From the NCBI GenBank assembly GCA_041623475.1, contig JBFJWU010000101.1:1-9967 (forward strand): 9,967 nucleotides of DNA, written 5' to 3'. This document shows, piece after piece, positions 7,777-9,967 of this stretch. The position numbers and the translations under genes were made by a program. How positions within the stretch are numbered: position 1 is the stretch's first letter; the number at the start of each line of letters is the position of its first letter. The stretch comes from JBFJWU01 sp041623475 [NCBI: bacterium] (GTDB taxonomy: Bacteria; J088). A model generated the notes under the pieces. That model saw nothing but the letters and a program-made list of their open reading frames with translations, searched no databases and was not told where the DNA came from.

Positions 7777-8056
7777 TGTCTTCGTTGGTCTCCTCGATTT
7801 CCAGCAGTCGGCTCTGCCGGAACAGGGGAAGTCGTTTTGGCAATACGTCTACGGCTTCACCGGTGCGAGGATTACGACCGCGATAGCCGTTATAGTCATG
7901 GACCCGGAACGAACCGAAGCCGCGAATCTCGATTCGTTCACCGCGCTCAAGCGCCCGCGCCATGTTTTCAAAAAACAGATCAACTGCCTCTTTTGCCATG
8001 CGCTTGGATATCCCTGCCTCGTCGGCGAGGGCTGCAACTAGGTCGCTTTTTTTCAA
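7769..8056 (-). CDS. IHF/HU-family nucleoid DNA-binding protein
   Basis: A 95-aa histone-like protein. N-terminal helices (MKKSDLVAALADEAGISKR and following) form the dimer body. GERIEIRGFGSF (39-50) is the conserved strand-turn, closest to IHF-beta. The beta-arm (about 52-72) carries RNPRTG (61-66), whose Pro63 intercalates and bends DNA in the family. The C-terminus has an extra acidic tail (EIEETNEDSE). It may act as an IHF subunit or as an HU-type homodimer; the sequence does not settle this. The start is TTG at 8056: an in-frame TAA lies 10 codons upstream with no ATG or GTG between, and the next Met is residue 20, inside the helix. A GGGGA ribosome site lies nine bases upstream. It is the first gene of the operon, read from the promoter at 8086-8113, and overlaps rlmN by 8 bp. 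Confidence 0.94.
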   Translation of the reverse strand: MKKSDLVAALADEAGISKRMAKEAVDLFFENMARALERGERIEIRGFGSFRVHDYNGYRGRNPRTGEAVDVLPKRLPLFRQSRLLEIEETNEDSE

Positions 8057-8065
8057 CCGTTTGTT

Positions 8066-8070
8066 CCCCT
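8066..8070 (-). promoter_or_regulatory. Ribosome binding site for the IHF/HU gene
   Basis: The minus strand reads AGGGG followed by nine bases (AACAAACGG) and then TTG. This strong Shine-Dalgarno match supports the TTG at 8056-8054 as the true start, because no ATG is available in frame. Confidence 0.75.
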
Positions 8071-8079
8071 GAAAAATCT

Positions 8080-8103
8080 GGGTTTATTCTAGCGAACAAA
8101 CCC
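8080..8103. promoter_or_regulatory. Inverted repeat across the -10 region (possible operator)
   Basis: On the plus strand GGGTTT (8080-8085) and AAACCC (8098-8103) form a perfect 6-bp dyad with a 12-base spacer. It spans the -10 box and the start-site region of the operon promoter. This position would let a dimeric repressor block polymerase. There is no other support and a chance dyad is possible. Confidence 0.35.
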
Positions 8104-8113
8104 ACCCTGTCAA
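8086..8113 (-). promoter_or_regulatory. Sigma70-type promoter of the IHF/HU-rlmN operon
   Basis: On the minus strand a perfect -35 box TTGACA (8113-8108) is followed, after 16 bases, by TAGAAT (8091-8086), a five-of-six match to the -10 consensus. Transcription would begin near 8079, giving a leader of about 23 bases before the TTG start. No comparable promoter was seen at later gene junctions, so this is the likely main promoter for the genes below it. A second TTGACA lies upstream at 8130-8125 but has no -10 at the right distance. Confidence 0.75.
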
Positions 8114-8125
8114 ATACGCATTGTT

Positions 8126-8139
8126 GTCAACTAATTGAC
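8126..8139. promoter_or_regulatory. Inverted repeat upstream of the operon promoter
   Basis: The plus strand reads GTCAACTAATTGAC, a perfect 5-bp dyad (GTCAA/TTGAC) around a 4-base centre. It lies about 50 bases upstream of the predicted transcription start, next to A/T-rich sequence (a run of seven T at 8149-8155). An activator or autoregulatory IHF/HU site is possible; this is inferred from position only. Confidence 0.35.
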
Positions 8140-8470
8140 CCCGCACGGTTTTTTTAACATGACCAATTGGAAAAGATCAATTTCACCGACCTGAGCTAAC
8201 GCTTTGAAGCTGTAATTCCGGTCCCTGGCAACCATGCCCGTTCCCCGTAGAGCTTGATTCCCAGCAGGTTTTCGGCAATTTGCGATATTCCTGAAAGGTG
8301 TCAACACTTTATGCCGAAAACAGACCGACATTGCGAATCCCGGCGGGTTGAACCTGGCCCCTGGTCGAACGAGACCAGTCGTCCACCGGGTGTCACCCTA
8401 ACTGTTCGGCATACATTTTTGGGCAAGGCTTTCGAGGCACGGCCGCAATCATTCCAGCCGCCGACCGCTG
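8140..8470. other. Intergenic region with clustered small dyads, no supported gene
   Basis: About 330 bases lie between the stop of the PTPS-like gene and the operon promoter. Short open frames here (for instance 8131-8331 minus) show no recognisable protein or good ribosome site. Small perfect dyads are seen on the plus strand: GTGTCAACAC (8298-8307), GGTT-G-AACC (8346-8354), CTGGTC-GAACGA-GACCAG (8361-8378) and GGGTG-T-CACCC (8388-8398). The last three sit within 55 bases just downstream of the PTPS-like stop. None is followed by a T-run on the minus strand, so no intrinsic terminator can be called. No tRNA or other known RNA was recognised. Confidence 0.5.
8361..8378 (-). other. Hairpin downstream of the glpD/PTPS-like genes
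   Basis: A perfect 6-bp stem (CTGGTC/GACCAG on either strand) with a 6-base loop lies about 95 bases past the PTPS-like stop. The following minus-strand sequence is GC-rich, so it lacks the U-tract of a Rho-independent terminator. It could stabilise a 3' end or be part of a protein-binding site. Confidence 0.35.
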
Positions 8471-8869
8471 CTACTGAACAGTCGATTGCCCGGCTGAGGT
8501 TTCTGCAGGACCCGGAGCAGACCACCGTACTTGATACTCAGGTGGTGTCGTCAGGACAACCTCAGCCAGCTCCGGAACTTCCCCCCGCAACCGGTCGACG
8601 ATCCACAGCAAGACCCCCTCGAGACTGGGATAGGACACGACCTGTCCCAGATCACCGTTGTCCAGGTGGTCCGTCACATGACGGTCAATAATTCGCTCAA
8701 GATCGAGCACATCGGTAATCCACGGTCGCTCGCGGTCGACCGTGGCCCGTACCGTGACATCAAGTTCAAATCGGTAGCCGTGGTACCTGCTGCACTCACC
8801 TGCGTGGTCAGGAATCCGCATTCGGGCAGCAAACGTCCGGCGGACCGTCAACTCAAGTGTTTCAGGCAC
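8471..8869 (-). CDS. Degenerate 6-pyruvoyl-tetrahydropterin synthase/QueD-like protein
   Basis: With a GTG start at 8869 the product is 132 aa. The fold matches PTPS/QueD: AAR at the usual AAH, C-x3-HG at 26-31, TDVLDLERI where (M)I-x-DF-x-x-L occurs, LDN at 69-71 for LDH, and a PSLEGVLLWI helix for PTSEVLA. Against E. coli QueD, zinc ligands H16 and H33 are R16 and Y32, leaving only H30. Catalytic D70/H71 appear as D70/N71, while the nucleophile Cys is kept (C26). The late Glu that binds the pterin ring is not evident. Normal zinc-dependent catalysis therefore looks unlikely; a binding or altered-activity role is possible. GTG 8869 overlaps the glpD stop by 8 bp and has GGAAG seven bases upstream. 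ATG at 8923 or 8899 would overlap glpD much further. The coupling suggests co-expression with glpD. Confidence 0.75.
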   Translation of the reverse strand: MPETLELTVRRTFAARMRIPDHAGECSRYHGYRFELDVTVRATVDRERPWITDVLDLERIIDRHVTDHLDNGDLGQVVSYPSLEGVLLWIVDRLRGEVPELAEVVLTTPPEYQVRWSAPGPAETSAGQSTVQ

Positions 8870-9967
8870 CTGCCGACTTCCGGAACGCCATCCCGTCATC
8901 GACACGTTGCCTGTACTGATCACTGGATCGGGTTACCCAGCCCTCGTCCAGACCCAGCACCTGGGCTGCCAGACTGGCCAGTTCATCCAGGACTGACAGA
9001 CCGTGTTCCGGGTCCTGGTAGTAGATCTCCGTACGACGCAGGAACACGTCCTCGATCTCGTGAACGTGTTCGTTGGCAAGGATGAATCTCATCTCGCCCC
9101 ATGTGTATGGCAAGTCTGGCAGGATTCGCTCCGGGTATGCCTCCAGCAGCGATAACATCTCCATGACCCGCATTCCGTATGTAAACACCAGATGGGATGC
9201 GATATCGGAATCGCAGGCCAGGTACGCCTGAACCCGCGCTGTAAGATCCGCCAGGTCCTGCTCGTTGTAAATACCTCGAGCACCCGGCAATGGTTCTTTT
9301 GCGGTCCGGCAATCCTCGAGGACGGGACTCCTGTCAGACTTTTCGACAACTGACAGCGCAGCGTCGACCACGTCCGCCGCCATTACCCGGAACGTCGTTA
9401 ATTTGCCACCTTCGATCGTAAAAAAGCCGGACTGGACCTGGCCAACCTGATGTTCACGGCTGACGTTGTAGGCCGATGCCTTGTCCTGCGATACCAACGG
9501 TCGCAACCCGCTCCAGGTTGCCGTAATGTCATCCATTGTGATGCCGGCTTCGGGGAAATGGTACTGGACGTTCTCCAGTAAGTACTCGACATCATCCAGC
9601 GTTACACCTGGCTCGTCGATATCGCCTTCGTAATCGGTGTCGGTTGTGCCGTGATACACGTAACCGCGAGCTGGCAACGTAAATGTTGCGCGGCCATCCC
9701 GGGGGTGGGTCGTTGCAACCGCGTGCCTGATGGGCAGTTTTTGGGGATTCAAAACGATGTGAATCCCCTTGCTGGGACGGACATTGTGTTCCAGGTCCGG
9801 GAAGAAAGGTTTCAGCGCATCGTTACCCCAGGGCCCAACCGCAGCGATTACGGCGGTCGCCGTTACGGTTATTTGCTGACCGTCCCGTTTGCGGATTGCC
9901 GTTACCTTCCATTTGTCACCAGCGCGCTCAACGCCGGTCACGGGTGTATAGTTCGCCACAAATGCAC
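8862..9967 (-). CDS. glpD: FAD-dependent glycerol-3-phosphate dehydrogenase, C-terminal part
   Basis: The frame is open to the right edge, so the N-terminal FAD-binding Rossmann part is outside; 367 residues remain. The enzyme oxidises sn-glycerol-3-phosphate to dihydroxyacetone phosphate at the inner membrane and passes electrons to quinone. Seen from the edge inward: AFVANYTPVTGV, typical of the region before the second FAD/substrate strand; VIAAVGPWGND; PSKGIHIVL; GTTDTDYEGD; WSGLRPLV; and FFTIEGGKLTTFRVMA, the signature for the C-terminal FAD contact. These are followed by the helical DAO_C domain with NEHVHEIEDVFLRRTEIYY. The GTG codon at 9959 is internal (residue V before ANYT), not a start. 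It overlaps the PTPS-like gene by 8 bp. The DAO_C domain without a Cys-rich 2Fe-2S tail favours the aerobic GlpD type over GlpA. Confidence 0.94.
   Translation of the reverse strand, partial: AFVANYTPVTGVERAGDKWKVTAIRKRDGQQITVTATAVIAAVGPWGNDALKPFFPDLEHNVRPSKGIHIVLNPQKLPIRHAVATTHPRDGRATFTLPARGYVYHGTTDTDYEGDIDEPGVTLDDVEYLLENVQYHFPEAGITMDDITATWSGLRPLVSQDKASAYNVSREHQVGQVQSGFFTIEGGKLTTFRVMAADVVDAALSVVEKSDRSPVLEDCRTAKEPLPGARGIYNEQDLADLTARVQAYLACDSDIASHLVFTYGMRVMEMLSLLEAYPERILPDLPYTWGEMRFILANEHVHEIEDVFLRRTEIYYQDPEHGLSVLDELASLAAQVLGLDEGWVTRSSDQYRQRVDDGMAFRKSAGA

Noticed and set aside
8143-8155. Plus-strand CCGCACGG followed by a run of seven T as an intrinsic terminator
   Set aside because: The stem is only 3 bp with a 2-base loop, and no plus-strand gene ends there.
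8299-8304. TTGACA on the minus strand as a further promoter
   Set aside because: It is part of a palindrome (GTGTTGACAC), and no acceptable -10 box lies 15-19 bases downstream.
8131-8331. 66-codon minus-strand open frame in the intergenic region
   Set aside because: No recognisable protein, no good ribosome site and an atypical composition; its end overlaps the dyad upstream of the operon promoter.
8254-8691. 145-codon plus-strand open frame
   Set aside because: Mostly antisense to the PTPS-like gene, with low-complexity Pro/Arg-rich sequence and no family resemblance.
8870-8923. Extended N-terminus of the PTPS-like protein from ATG 8923
   Set aside because: It would lie inside glpD by about 60 bases and add residues not expected in the family; GTG 8869 has a ribosome site and a typical stop overlap.
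9957-9959. GTG at 9959 as the glpD start
   Set aside because: The frame stays open upstream to the window edge and residues around it (AFVANYTPV) are internal in the family; the FAD-binding N-terminus must lie beyond the edge.

Overview
The window carries two groups of genes, all read on the minus strand, so transcription runs from high to low coordinates. G+C content looks moderately high. The mix of genes points to a Gram-negative bacterium: an IHF/HU-type DNA-binding protein, RlmN, a Tgl/PilF-type TPR lipoprotein, a RodZ-like protein and membrane sensors with HAMP domains. The neighbourhood rlmN, pilF-type lipoprotein, rodZ is familiar from proteobacteria. The six-TPR Tgl-type lipoprotein would suit a deltaproteobacterial or myxobacterial-like lineage, but the window alone does not fix the taxon.

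Right end (8471-9967): the 3' part of an FAD-dependent glycerol-3-phosphate dehydrogenase gene (glpD) enters from the right edge. It is followed, with a probable 8-bp GTG/stop overlap, by a small protein of the 6-pyruvoyl-tetrahydropterin synthase/QueD fold that has lost most of its zinc and catalytic residues. About 340 bp without a convincing gene follows. This stretch holds several small inverted repeats and, near its left end, the start of a strong sigma70-type promoter that continues to 8086.

Main operon (1 to about 8085): the promoter reads into at least eight closely packed genes. In order they are an IHF/HU-family protein with a TTG start, rlmN (23S rRNA/tRNA A2 methyltransferase), mtnP (methylthioadenosine phosphorylase), an unrecognised acidic 184-aa protein, a Tgl/PilF-like TPR lipoprotein, a RodZ-like HTH/membrane protein, a six-TM methyl-accepting-type sensor of 845 aa, and a second six-TM/HAMP sensor that runs off the left edge. 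Junctions are 8-, 4-, 4- and 1-bp overlaps or gaps of 8-18 bp, so the whole block is probably co-transcribed.

Functionally the operon goes from nucleoid and translation maintenance, through salvage of the SAM by-product MTA, to an envelope module: pilotin-like lipoprotein, cytoskeleton-linked membrane protein and membrane signal transducers. The least ordinary parts are the tandem paralogous six-TM sensors, the strongly altered MCP hairpin tip, the uncharacterised 184-aa protein and the degenerate PTPS-like protein behind glpD. No mobile element, CRISPR array, tRNA or rRNA was seen.
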